From Rozella allomycis CSF55 (lineage: Eukaryota; Rozellomycota), in assembly GCA_000442015.1 (NCBI GenBank), contig KE560523.1:1-64000 (forward strand): DNA of 64,000 nucleotides, given 5' to 3'. The translations under genes and the position numbers were made by a program. The notes under the pieces are model-generated. The model worked only from the letters and a program-made list of their open reading frames with translations. It did no database searches and was not told the origin of the DNA. Shown in pieces: positions 27,011 to 38,260 of this stretch; positions within the stretch are counted from its first letter, which is position 1, and every line of letters begins with the position of its first letter.

Positions 27011-27109
27011 ACTCTCTTTTTGTTTGCATTTATTTGCAGCGTCTTTTTACAATTTAACAAATACTTTGATAACAAACCCAATAATTTTTTTATAAACTGA
27101 CTTCTAATT

Positions 27110-28405
27110 ATGAATGGTTATCCTGGTCGTTTACCGAACCATGCAAGATATAATCCCAAAGGTGCTTATGAAATATGTAAGATATTTTAGAGTGTATGTT
27201 CTACAAATTGCCAAATATTTTCTGCATCTTCTACTTCAAACTTTGAGTGGATATTTACCGCTGGTGAAGATGGTAACATAAGAGTATATGATTTTTTTAA
27301 CTCTGTAAACTCTGCACATCCCATTCCACAATCTTTAAGATCACAATATTTTGAAACAATAGACTCTGTAAGATTATGGATGAAATGCTTATAGAATATT
27401 GTCAACTTGTCAGATTATTGCCTATATGATTCAAATAAGGCAAGTACGTAAAATATCTTACTATAATAGTCCAAATACCAGTGTTCTCAATCTTATCGCA
27501 AAAGGACGCGGCGTTTCTTGCTGCTGGAATGGAGGTAAAAGAGGATTGTAGTTTACGTAGAATGGTGACATTCATCTTAGCACTATTAGATTTGACCGCG
27601 GTAAAGTGTTTCACACATTAAGCGGGCATCAATCAACGGTTTCAGAGTTGGCCTTTTTGGACAATGAAACAAAATTATTGAGCGGATCCTGGGATAAAAA
27701 TATATCTGTAAAGTTTGTTTCATCAATAATATGAAGTTGTGGGATTTAGATACAGGTTCTTGCATCAAGACTTACACAAAGCAACATGTTTCACAAATAT
27801 CTGCGATTGATGTTTTAAATGAAAATCTCTTTCTAAGTGCAGGTGTTGATGGTTTTGTTTGTCTTTGGGATAGTCGCACGTCACAGGTTGCTCACTTGGG
27901 GAAGGATTTGAAATCCACTTGGTGTTTCACAGTAAAAGATGAGGGTAATATTTAAAAAATAGGCATCTTGGGCTCGTAACGGGGCGGCCATAGTTGTAGG
28001 AAGAAAGAATGGTTACTGTAAGTATAGATAAAATCTATTTTGATAGGTGAGATTTGGGACTCAAGAAAAACTGATTCCCCCGTTCACATTATTAAATGCC
28101 CGTTAGATACTGGCGCATTACACAAAGCAAAATTCTATCGCAATAATGATACCCTAGTCCTGTAATTTTTATTTCATTTACTGAGTAGGGCCTACCATGA
28201 TTTTTTGCGTTTGTACTCCTTGTCAAAAGAGGAGTTTTACATTGTTCCAGGTTATGCTACTACTGCAATAAGTTCTTTACGTATCCTATATATTTTTCTT
28301 TTAATAGTCGTCGATGAATCGAATGAATTCGTAGTGTGCACATCAGGCGACAGAGGTTGGAAATCGAATTCAACAAATCAAATAGTTTTTTATGTGCATA
28401 ATTAG
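27110..28405 (+). CDS. SPT8: SAGA subunit Spt8 (WD40)
   Basis: The diagnostic stretch is WIFTAGEDGNIRVYDFFNSV, matching the GGEDGYIRKYDFFxTVN of Spt8. It is followed by IPVFSILSQKDAAFLAAGME, GKVFHTLSGHQSTVSELAFL and LLSGSWDKNI, then MKLWDLDTGSCIKTYTKQH and LSAGVDGFVCLWDSRTSQV. After a 27-nt intron the end reads VDESNEFVVCTSGDRGW, like Spt8's TTSGNRGWEG. The first splice (after YEI) was not resolved cleanly. Spt8 presents TBP within the SAGA coactivator and is largely restricted to fungi. Confidence 0.85.
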
Positions 28406-28446
28406 AGAATAATAAACAATTCCTTTTTTGAAACTATAATTTTTTG

Positions 28447-29555
28447 ATGGTATTGGATTTAGGATTTTTCATGAACGAGAATCATGAATATTACCCAGGA
28501 ATGCTCACACAAATGGCTTCACAAGTTGATCCACATGAAGATCCATTTACGAAACTAGCATATCAGCTTGCCCAACAAGACTTAAATAAAGAAAATCGCG
28601 CCAGCAGCAATAGGCGCCCTTTAAGTCCGCTAAACAATACATCATCATCTGCATATGTGTTAAAAATAGACAATAGTAAGATTAGAAGAGAGAAAAATTA
28701 TAACTCGCCTGTGGGGACACCTTTTCGAGACTTGAAAAAGATTGACCGACTCGAAAATAGAAAAACACCTGAAAAATCAACAGCCAAATCAAATCCAGTC
28801 AATGAATCATATTATGGAACTCCAAAGATGGGGCGAATTGAAAGCGTAGAAAAGATCACACCGAGTCCACTCTCCAGTAGTAGTAAAAGCAAAGTAACTA
28901 ACTTCTGATAATGTGATTAGTCGGATCTTTTATTTGAAGTTGTTACCCCTTCTATAGAAAAACTTCGTCAAGACAGACTAAAAACACCATCACCAACACC
29001 ATCCAGTTCATCCAAGCAATCATCATCGACTTCATTCTCCCTTGGAAAAAATAAAAGTTCTAAACCAGACTTTGTCACGTCTTTTGCAGTTATTTCCCCG
29101 TCAGAAAAGACAAGGAGCGGACTTTCCTTAAAAACATCAAAAGGAACTTTGGAAATCGCATCAATTATGGAATTAGAGAAGAAAGATTTGCGTATGATTA
29201 AAGCATTAGAAAAGATAAAACTTGAAAAGAAACAACAAGAAGAACAAAAGGCTAAGAAAAATAGATACTCTCACATTCAGTCAAGATACAAAGTAAATTA
29301 ATAACTAATTTAGGAAAGAACATTTTGAACACACAAAATGCAAAGACAAAGAAAGAGAATGCTGATAATACTTTAAAGACGATATTGGATAAACGTCAGT
29401 CAATTCCGGATCTGCTAGAATCATCGGAAACCAATAAAAAATTGGCAGAAATTGAAGGAAAACTTTATGAAAACCAGATTTCAAAAGACGCATGGATAAA
29501 TTTAAAAATGGCAGAGTATGAGAAAGAATTGAGTAATCTTTCGCTTTCAATGTAA
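28447..29555 (+). CDS. Hypothetical Ser/Pro-rich protein with C-terminal coiled coil
   Basis: The model starts MVLDLGFFMNENHEYYPGML. It has many S/T-P sites (RRPLSPLNN, SPVGTPFRDL, ENRKTPEKS, KTPSPTPSSSS), a glutamine/lysine-rich helix (LEKKQQEEQKAKKNR) and a C-terminal helix (AEIEGKLYENQISKDAWINL). Introns of 27 and 26 nt join three exons. No family is recognised. The composition, with many candidate CDK/MAPK sites and a coiled coil, suggests a cell-cycle or cytoskeletal factor (inference only). Confidence 0.55.
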
Positions 29556-29659
29556 TTTTAGAGAAAAAATTTGACCTTGAATAGGCTAAAATTAAAAGTA
29601 TAGAAATAAATCTTCATTTTTTGGTTACTAAAGTAATTTTTTTGACATAAATTTCCAGT

Positions 29660-30566
29660 ATGCAACCTAGATTGAAAAAATTAGTTGAATCGCTTAACAA
29701 AATTGCTCCGATTTCCTTGGCTGACCTCTCTTGGGATAATGTAGGATTGTTGATAGAGAGTCCAGTTTTGGTTAACACTGGAGTTTCAAAAGTTCTTGTG
29801 ACAAATGATCTGACTTTAGAGGTTTGCCAGGAAGCTATCCGAAAAACAGCAAACTTTATAGTGACATATCATCCAGTGATTTTTTCACCTATGAAGAGAA
29901 TAGTTTTGGGACACTCTGCTTGCCAAACTATTACGTCATTGTGCTTGGCTAACAACATATCTGTTTTTTCACCGCACACGGTATTAAAAATTATATCTAT
30001 TAAAATAGTCTCTAGATTCAGTGAAGCATGGTGTGAATGACTGGCTAATTCAAAGTGCATTAAGTGAGGACCCGGTGCTTGTAAAGCCGATTGTTCCTAA
30101 TTCTGAAAACGTTAATCAAGGAATGGGTAGAATAGCTCATTTACACACGCCGCAAAAAATTAAAGACATATTGCAACGCTTGAAGTTGGCAGTGGGTGTT
30201 AAACATTGTAATTATATTTTAGAAGAGTAAACAATAGTGCGTGTCTCAGTATCAAAGAATCATCAGATTGAAGATGAAATAATTAATGGGATAGCTGTTT
30301 GTGCTGGTTCAGGAGGATCATTGTTTAAAAAGATAGAGGACGGAGATTTGGAAAAGGTTGATTTACTCATCACTGGAGAAATGAGCCATCATGATATATT
30401 AAGCTGGAGATTCAAAGGAAAATCTGTCATTCTTTGTGAACATTCAAATTCAGAGCGTGGATTTCTGAAGAATGTTTACGCAAAAAGAATCCAAGAACTA
30501 TTACCTTCCGACGAATTTACAGTTGAATATAGCGAGGACGATCATGAGCCTATTCAAATAATTTAA
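29660..30566 (+). CDS. NIF3: NIF3 family protein (GTP cyclohydrolase I type 2-like)
   Basis: The start reads MQPRLKKLVESLNKIAPISL, then DLSWDNVGLLIESP (the NIF3 DNVGLL signature), IVTYHPVIFSPMKRI (HP-x-F metal-site motif) and ISVFSPHT. A 28-nt intron then joins SLDSVKHGVNDWL (HxGxND). A further intron leads to LRVSVSKNHQ, then VCAGSGGSLFKKI and LLITGEMSHHDIL (GExxHH), and ends near HSNSERGFL. The dimetal-site histidines and acids of the family are present. The function in eukaryotes is unsettled, possibly a metal-dependent hydrolase; yeast Nif3 is mitochondrial. Confidence 0.92.
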
Positions 30567-30589
30567 AAACTAAAATATAATTTATTTCA

Positions 30590-30863
30590 CATTTCATAGC
30601 ATTTTTGACATGTAAGGTCCATCTAATTCGTATCCCAACTTTCTGTAATAATGCCTTGTTCCTACACCTGCTATTACAGCAAGTTTCTTTGATCCATGCT
30701 CGTCTCTAGCAATTCTTTCTGCTTCNCCATTTCATAGCATTTTTGACATATAAGGTCCATCTAATTCGTAACCCAACTTTCTGTAATAATGCCTGGTTCC
30801 TACACCTGCTATGACAGCAAGTTTCTTTGATCCATGCTCGTCTCTAGCAATTCTTTCTGCTTC
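30590..30863 (-). repeat. 136-bp direct repeat around N gap in ELP3
   Basis: Copies 30590-30725 and 30728-30863 flank the N at 30726 and differ at four bases. Both encode the GNAT end of Elp3. An artefactual join of two contigs carrying different alleles is the simplest reading. Confidence 0.85.
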
Positions 30864-32526
30864 TTCCATTAATAAGGTTCCGAATCCCTTAGATTAACAC
30901 ATTGAATCTTTTATACTTGATGTTGAAACTTAACAGGGTCTCTGCTGTGAAGTGGAACGACACTTCCATAAACGTGCAATTCACGAACAACAGAGCAAGC
31001 CCCTTGTAATTCTGGTCTAAATGTAGCATCCCCACATTTTCGGAGTCGTAAAAGACCAATTAGAATATCTTGTTGTGGATCTTCATATGAGAGAAAAGTT
31101 TCCCATCCATTATTAGCCGCATAGTCACGTCGAATTAATTCCACTTGGTCAGGTTTCACCTTGTGATGAATATCTTGAATGCCTTGTTTCAATACTCTCT
31201 AATTCTTACCAACTTCGCGCGTTCTCACATCTCTACAAGTCGATCCAAGATCTCTCATCCTCTCTAAAGCTAATTCTCTCAGGTTGCCATGTTCAACTCC
31301 AGAAGTAACCAAAGGCATTGGAATATCTCGTTGAACACGATAAATTCTCATCCAAGGTGGAACCATGGCTAGAATTTTCGCTATTAAATCAACAAGAGCA
31401 TTAGGAGAATAATTTTTATATCTTCCTGTCCTCCATAATTCATACAATCCAGTTCCTCGAATTACAAGGGTCGGGTAAAGCTTTAAGCCATCAGGCCTAA
31501 AATCAGGATTCTCAAAGAATTCCTTAAATTGTTCTAAATCTCTTTCCATTCCAACGTTAGGTAAGTCAGGCATCATGTGAGCTACAATCTATAAATAATT
31601 TTACTTATATATTCCTACTTTATAACCAGCGTCTTTAGTAAGTTGAAAGCATTCTATCACCGATTTGACAGTATGCCCTCTGTTAGTGTCTCTGGCAACA
31701 TCTTCATAAACAGATTGCACACCAATCTCCAATCGAGTACATCCATATCTTAACATTTGGGAAATATGTGGCTTCAAACAATAATCAGGACGTGTCTCAA
31801 TTGTTATCCCGATACATTTTGTTTTGCTTTGCTCAGAAAATCTTATAATTACACAAATCAAAATCTATTACTTGACGGCTTCGTCGACATTTCTAGATAC
31901 ATGCCCTGATAAGGAATCATGAAGGTTTCGCATAAAATAATCTCGATAATCTTCTGAAAGGCACATAAAAGTCCCTCCCATAACAATAAACTCTACCTTG
32001 TCAACTGTATGTCCAAGCGATTCAAGTTGGTCAACACGTTGTCTAGCTTGTTCATAAGGATCATATCTAGCTCTGATTGCTCTCATTGAAGTGGGTTCAT
32101 AGCCAGTATAGGATTGGGTGGAATAATCAAAATCGGAGTCCGGACCCCCGGGACAATACACACATATATTTCCAGTCATAGCAATGTGGGGGCATCTATG
32201 CGGTTTTGACATAACAGCAACAACGGCTATACCACTGGCCGTTCTAATAGGTTTTGCTTTCAATCTTTTTCATCTATATAAAACACTTACTTGGGTAAAA
32301 GCACAGTTTTATAATTTTCTGGTATTGCTGCAATAATATCAACAAGTTTTGGTTGTGTTGGTAATTTGTATTGTCTAGAAACACGGGATTTCACTCCATT
32401 CAAGTTTACATCGCGATTTTCTTTGTGGGCTTTTATAAGTTCAGAGACAATATCTGAACATGCTCGCACAAGCTTAGTAGCACAGACATTTTCTGTGTTA
32501 TTTTTCTTGTATAATTTACCTTTCAT
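30594..32526 (-). CDS. ELP3: Elongator catalytic subunit Elp3
   Basis: A radical-SAM domain ([20 protein letters not shown] with the CxnCxxC cluster, then [38 protein letters not shown] and [13 protein letters not shown]) is followed by a GNAT domain ([38 protein letters not shown]) and the ending MSKML. At least four short introns are needed. Elp3 modifies wobble uridines (cm5U/mcm5U) in tRNA as part of Elongator. The last exon is doubled around the N at 30726. The stop is 27 bp from that of the convergent NIF3 gene. Confidence 0.95.
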
Positions 32527-32596
32527 TTTTTGTTGTGGCTAGGTTGGCGTGAAACATTATTGCAAAATATATATTTTAAACGATTATAACGAGTTT

Positions 32597-33385
32597 TTAT
32601 TGTAAGAGATTCCAATTAGGACTTGGCGATTGATGAAGCCAATTGAAATCTTGAATTCTATTCCAACAGTTTCGTTCCTTTGCAAAGTTTGATATTTTGT
32701 AATCTTCCTCTATATTGGGGTACTCATAAATATATTTCCCAAAGCCTAAATCTTTGCAGTCTTCAATAATTATATCACTCATAGTATGAACAAAAAAATT
32801 AGTCAAGTGAGTATCATGTATTCTAATCTGATGACTAGCAATGTTCAGTTCTGAATTGTAGCATTTCTCCACAAAAGCTGAGCCAGATATAGGCCCAGTA
32901 TATATTTTGCAGTCTTTGACATTTATTATTCGTAGAGCTGAGAGAGAAGAATTTAGATAAACCTTGCATGAACTCAAATTTTGAATTGTATAATCTTTTC
33001 CTGTTTGATTCGAAATTACAATTGTTTCATCACGCTTATCATGCAAATTAACTTGCTTTAAACTGTTTAATGGCAATACGTCACTTCTTTCTGATTTATT
33101 ACAAGTTTCTGCTGGACGCTCTTTTTTCACATTTCCGCGGTTGAACAATATTTTAGGCTTTGAAACGGTACTTTTTTCCAAAGATTCGGATAGTGTTTTC
33201 AGTTGTAACGTGTATTGTCTATGATCGTAGGCTGGAATAAAGGCTAATGCTTCTACCGTCTTGTTCTGTAGGATATTTAGCAAATCCTTGGCTTTTCGAA
33301 GCTCTTTTTTATCCATGGCATCTTTTATAACTGCTATTTTATCTTGGAACTCGTCGAAGTACAATTTCGCTGCATCACTCAACAT
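32597..33385 (-). CDS. TBCC: Tubulin-folding cofactor C
   Basis: An N-terminal spectrin-like helical region (FDEFQDKIAVIKDAMDKKEL, ALAFIPAYDHRQYTLQLKTL) is followed by a beta-helical TBCC domain: VISNQTGKDYTIQNLSSCKV, YTGPISGSAFVEKCYNSELN and SHQIRIHDTHLTNFFVHTMS. It ends QSPSPNWNLL. TBCC activates GTP hydrolysis on beta-tubulin in the tubulin-folding supercomplex. In that family the catalytic Arg lies in a QxRxHD-type context; SHQIRIHDT here fits it. The first in-frame ATG is at 33385, only 33 bp from the start of the divergent coiled-coil gene. Confidence 0.9.
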   Translation of the reverse strand: MLSDAAKLYFDEFQDKIAVIKDAMDKKELRKAKDLLNILQNKTVEALAFIPAYDHRQYTLQLKTLSESLEKSTVSKPKILFNRGNVKKERPAETCNKSERSDVLPLNSLKQVNLHDKRDETIVISNQTGKDYTIQNLSSCKVYLNSSLSALRIINVKDCKIYTGPISGSAFVEKCYNSELNIASHQIRIHDTHLTNFFVHTMSDIIIEDCKDLGFGKYIYEYPNIEEDYKISNFAKERNCWNRIQDFNWLHQSPSPNWNLLQ

Positions 33386-33418
33386 TGGAAATTTTGCGAA
33401 TTCATAATCGACTCCTAC

Positions 33419-35369
33419 ATGCAAGAAACTAGAAATTGCATTGATTTCAAATACAGTCTGGTTGATTTAATGAAGTCACATGGTGTCCCAGTTACTAAAT
33501 CAGAAGAATTTGATGAAATCCTTCTAAAATTGGATGATTTTCTCAAGGCGGCTTTCAGAAATTTAAAGATTTACAAATCTCGCTATAAAGCATTACTAAA
33601 ATCGGCAAATATTGATGACGACTCGCATCCCGTAATTCATGTTGCTGATGAAATTGAAAAAGAAAAGGAGAGAGAAATAAATTCAATGGAGGAAGATTTA
33701 ATTATACCAATATTCAGAAGATGCATTGCAACACAGTCTGAAAATGATGAGACAATAGTCCAGCAATATCAAGTATGCAATTCACTCATTTCTGTTCAGT
33801 CTCAGATCAGAGAATTATCGGAAAAGATAATTGGTCTGGAAGGTCAATTGAAGTCTCAGAATATTTTTTTTCAAAAAAATCTAGAAAATAAAGAGAAACA
33901 ACTCGATATATTAAATTCAAAATTGAAGGAGTCCGATAAGGATAGAGGTAAACTTTAGTTTCAAATGATTTAGCGAATATCAATGTTCAAACGGATGAAA
34001 TAGAATGTGAAAATAAAATTGATGAAATGAAAAATGAATTAAGAAGCCTTCGGGAATCAAATAACAGAATCAATGCCGAATTGGTAAATCAAACATTATT
34101 CTTAAATGAGGAACAATTGGTTAATGATCAAGCTAGCAATGTTAACTTAATAAATGATATTGCGATCGGTTTAGAAAAGTTTGTTGAAAGCGATGGCGAG
34201 TTTGGTCATCTCTTCCAAGTTATTCAACTCTTTAATATTTGCATACCCATTGATTTCGATATAAATAGAAAATATTCAAAATACAGGCAATTACGCGATC
34301 AATACAGTCAAACAGACTGCGAAGCATTTCGTTCCACTTCAACACAAACGATTTTTGCTGAACAGCAATGTCGTGAATGCAAAAATTTTGAGATTCTTCG
34401 AAAAGAATTGGATTCACTTTCACTATATCTGCATTCCGAAAAATGTCAGCGGGAACAACTTGTGAAGTAATAACATCTATGTAAACTAATATAAGATCAA
34501 ATAAACATCAATTAAGAAAAACTTTATTGGAAAAAGAGTTTCTTGAGAGCAAAATAAAGAAATTTGAATTGCAAAGTTTGGAATTAAGTAATTATAGTCA
34601 AAGGGTTTTGCAATTGGAGGCGTCCATGAAGAAGAAGAAAAATGATTTAGAGCAGAAAACAGAATTAATTAAAATGCAGAAAGATAAAATAAAACATTTG
34701 GAGGATCATATTTCTTCAATGGAATCCGAAATGAGTGATCTGAAAAAAGTAGATCTAAACAATAAGTAACATGCATTTACGATATTCGAAAGACAACTGA
34801 TTTTAATCAAAGAACACAAATTGCGTATCGCTTCAAAAAATCTGGCAACCTTTAACAAAATGGAAGAAAATGAGTTAGATTTCAAAAATCAGATTGATAA
34901 CTTAAATGACGAAATTCAATCATTAAAAAAGACATTGTCAATAAAAGAACAATTAATGAAAAATGTATAATGCATTTTTTTGATTTATTAGGGTTGTCCT
35001 GGGTGTCGAAAATTGAAAGATGAATTAGATGTAATAAATAAAACATTGGAAGACCACACTAATAAAAGAAAGAAAGAGGTCTTAAAACTTAATCGTGAAA
35101 TCAAAGTATTGAAAGAAATGCACAAGTTTCAAGACCATAATAAAGAGAATAAATCATGCCAAATTTCAGGGCCGAAGAGTTCTACAAACAATGATAAAGG
35201 AAAATCAAATTTTGGCGGGAGAAAAGTCCTTTTGGATACTTCTACATTTGGAGAAATGACTCAAATTTACACCCAGGTAAACCTAAAAAAATTTCAAAAT
35301 AAGTTATTTCAAGCAACGGAACGGGAAGCTGAAGAGTTTTTAATGCCTTCGATTGACATACTCTATTAA
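33419..35369 (+). CDS. Long coiled-coil protein, unknown family
   Basis: Six exons joined by 26-29 nt introns give about 600 residues. The N-terminus is partly ordered (KYSLVDLMKSHGVPVTKSEE). Coiled coils follow (LISVQSQIRELSEKIIGLEG, QRVLQLEASMKKKKNDLEQ, DNLNDEIQSLKKTLSIKEQL). A CxxC occurs at GCPGCRKLKDELDV, and the tail ends EEFLMPSIDILY. I do not recognise the family. Given KAP3, LRRC49 and POC16 nearby, a centrosomal or ciliary role is a guess. Confidence 0.65.
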
Positions 35370-35402
35370 TAAATTTTTTACCATACTACCCTTGCACTAT
35401 AA

Positions 35403-36596
35403 ATGATAAAGATAGGAACACATTCTGGCAAGTACCTTTAAATATTTGAAATAACAGATTTCATGCTGATGAAGCTTTGGCTTGTTTCTTTTTGAAATCT
35501 CTTCCTGAATACGCCTCAGCAAGTAATTTTGCGCGATTATCAAAAGACTTAGCTATTGTAAGATCTAGAGACCCCACAGTCCACTCAACTATGGATGTAT
35601 TAGTAGATGTTGGCGGCATTTATGATCCCTCTACGTAAAAATATTCATAAAGGACTATAGTCATCGTTATGATCATCATCAACGAGAATTCAAAGATACA
35701 TTTTCTCAAAATCATTCGATTAAACTTTCTTCGGCAGGGCTTGTTTACAAGTAACATTAATTAGACCTCTTAAAAGGCATTTTGGTGAAAAAGTAATAGC
35801 CAATAGTCTAAACATTGACATTTGTGATGCACGTCTGAAAACGCTATATTTGAAGCTTTACAATGTAAATATTTTAACTTGGGATAAAAAAGTCATTTGT
35901 TATGCCACTGGACGCCATAGATAATGGTATTGAGTCCGTTCCAGAAGATGTTTTACCACTTTACAAGGATTCTACTACGCTGGCAGCGAGAATAGGTAGA
36001 TTAAATTCTAACTGGAACGAGCCGGATAATGTAATATATTGCGATTCTCTACATAAGGATGATGAAAGATTTCTTAAGGCTATTGATGTTGCCGGCGAAG
36101 AGTTTACTTCTCAATTGTTCTATTATGCCAACGCATGGCTTCCTGCCAGGGAACTTGTAGTAGAAGCGTTGAAAAACCGTTTTAATGTCCATGAAAGTGG
36201 GAAAATACTTTGCTTCGAGGTTTCTTGCCCATGGAAGGTATATAGTTTGTTTTGGGTAAAAAAGGAACATTTACTCACACTTGAAGAAGAGCTAAATATC
36301 GAAGACAAGCCATTTTATGTTCTTTATCCGGACAATTTACATGGACAATGGTAATTATTACTTGTATTCTGGATAGGCGTATCCAAGCCATTCCAATTAG
36401 AGAAGGCTCATTTTTAAACCGTTGCCCTCTGCCAGAAAATTGGAGAGGCCTTCGATTTGACGATCTTGACAAAATAACAAGTATTGAAGGGGGTGTTTTT
36501 GTTCATGCCAGCGGTTTCATAGGAGGACACAAAACTAAAGATGGGGCTCTTCAACTTGCTATTTTAGCATCTAGAATGAAAGACAATAAACATTAA
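35403..36596 (+). CDS. MYG1: MYG1 exonuclease family (DHH-like)
   Basis: MIKIGTHSGKF is completed by a 26-nt intron to HADEALACFFLKSLPEY, the family's GTHNGTFHCDEALACF start. Then come IVRSRDPTVHSTMDVLVDVG and GGIYDPST. After more introns there is HRYDHHQREF-like sequence around 35660-35700, DAIDNGIESVPE, TLAARIGRLNSNWNEPD, FYYANAWLPARELVVEAL and VFVHASGFIGGHKTKDGALQ. MYG1 is a 3'-5' RNA exonuclease of nucleus and mitochondria in animals and yeast. The intron placements around 35630-35880 were not all fixed. Confidence 0.9.
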
Positions 36597-36657
36597 ATAA
36601 AATTTGTGAACCTATTTTCTTACAGGGTCTATTCTTTGTAGTTTAGAATTTTACTAA

Positions 36658-37981
36658 ATGCGATTTTCTCAGTCTTTCATTCGTTTTGTCATTTCCTCAT
36701 TATGTCAGCAACAAGGCTTTGATAGAATATCAGTTTCCGCATTGAATATATTAAGCGACTTATTTGTACATTATTTTGAAAGCCTAATAAAAACTTTGAA
36801 AAGATCTTCAGAAGACCTGGATCAAAGGACAGTGCCGACAAATCAAGACATCTTAATAACATTTGAAATAGTTTTGAAGGATTTACAAATGAATTTGAAA
36901 GAGTTGTCGGTTTTTGCACTCTCGCAACCCTCAATACCATACATATTTGCGATTAAAAGTATAGAAGAAACGGCTAAAGTTGAGAAATATATAAACAAGT
37001 GTCCAGTAAGCAAGGAGGGAGTAATTCCAATATCGTTTCCACCATTTCCCCAGAATTTAAACGTAGAGTTTTACCAGCGTTGTGAAGATGAAGAAAATAT
37101 TGAATCATACTTTATTTATTTGAATTGTAGTGAAATAGAAGAATTTTACACGATTGAGGATCTTTCAGACGATAAACTACGGAATCGTTGCGTAGAACTC
37201 AGTTCTTTTAAAACTGTTAATAACAAGTTAAAGGAAGAAAAAAGTAATATCGTTAACAATAGTGAAGAAATAAAGGAATCTAATAATCCGATGCCTTCAG
37301 TCGACCCAAGTCTACGGTTTAATCCTTTCACTTCACTTCACAGATTTAAGCCAAAGGCCTGCTCAAATTTACTTAAAAGATATATAAACCAACTTAAGGA
37401 CATTCAGCTGTCGATGAGCGTTGATGATTCGAATGACCTTGAAAGGCTGAGGATCAGCCCGAACGATGTTGTGAGACTACGACAATCGAATAAAAGTGAN
37501 GGATATTCAACCGTCGATGAGCGTTGATGATTCGAATGACCTTGACAGGCTAAGGATCAGCCCGAACGATGTTGTGAGACTACGACAATCGAATAAAAGT
37601 GAAAACACGCCATCTCCTTTAGATATGACCAAATTAATGTCTTCTATCGACATGCCACATTATTTTCCGGTGGTGCCACCCATACAACAACCTGTTGAGA
37701 GCATACCATGGGTTAATGAAGCTGCATCCTATACTAAATATACAGGACATGGGCTAGAAACGCTAGATGAAGTTTTTGGAAAAATGCGCGTAGCACCTTT
37801 AAATGAACCGAATCAAATCTCATCGATAAGGAAGAATAGAAACGCTATTAAAAGAAGTCAAGTATATTTTAATAAAGTACCTGTCAATGAAAACGAAAAG
37901 AAAGATGAACGTATAGATAATCAAAAATGTCAATCGAATGACACACCGATTGTAAAATTAAGGCTAGGGAATAAATTGTAG
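36658..37981 (+). CDS. Histone-fold (BTP domain) protein, TAF3/TAF8/Spt7-like
   Basis: The first 90 residues (FIRFVISSLCQQQGFDRISV, SALNILSDLFVHYFESLIKT, NQDILITFEIVLKDLQMNLK) fit the bromodomain-associated histone fold of TAF3, TAF8 and Spt7, which pairs with TAF10. The rest is mostly disordered and shows no PHD finger or bromodomain, so the subtype is open. Near the end, PHYFPVVPPIQQPVESIPWV could be a TFIID-contact segment (inference). No intron is needed. A 102-bp duplication flanks the N at 37500. With Spt8 and Eaf7 it gives the window three transcription or chromatin coactivator subunits. Confidence 0.7.
37398..37602 (+). repeat. 102-bp direct repeat around N gap
   Basis: Copies 37398-37499 and 37501-37602 flank the N at 37500 and differ at about five positions. 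Both encode SMSVDDSNDLxRLRISPND. It is probably an assembly join, but a real in-frame repeat should be excluded. Confidence 0.8.
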
Positions 37982-38223
37982 AATTCATTAATTCATTAAC
38001 ATTTTAAGTATTTTGCTATTTTCTATAATTAAATTTCTAAATTCTGAAAATAGAATGTTACTATTTTGGTTGACGCTTGTTTGTAGCCATTTTCACAATT
38101 TTTTTTCGTTAAATAAGAGTGTGTTTATATTATGAAGATAGATATCTGTGAAAAAGGATATTTATCACGTGTATTTATTGAAAAAGGAAGCTAATTGAAA
38201 ATGACCGGGGTCACCCTTGTAGC

Positions 38224-38230
38224 TATAAAA
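38224..38230 (+). promoter_or_regulatory. TATA box upstream of NTT gene
   Basis: The sequence CTATAAAAGCC carries a strong TATAAAA match about 35 bp before the ATG at 38261. If it is used, transcription would start near 38250. That would exclude the in-frame upstream ATG at 38201 and support 38261 as the start. Most other genes here show no such clear box. Confidence 0.5.
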
Positions 38231-38260
38231 GCCTCCATTTTTTCTCAGCACCCCTGTCTG

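Noticed and set aside
29275-29312. 21-nt intron (29292-29312) in the Ser/Pro-rich gene
   Set aside because: That end breaks the frame; extending to the next AAAG gives a 26-nt intron that keeps it open.
37398-37602. Protein-level tandem repeat in the histone-fold protein
   Set aside because: The copies meet exactly at an N and match the same pattern seen at nine other gaps, so an assembly join is more likely than a true repeat.
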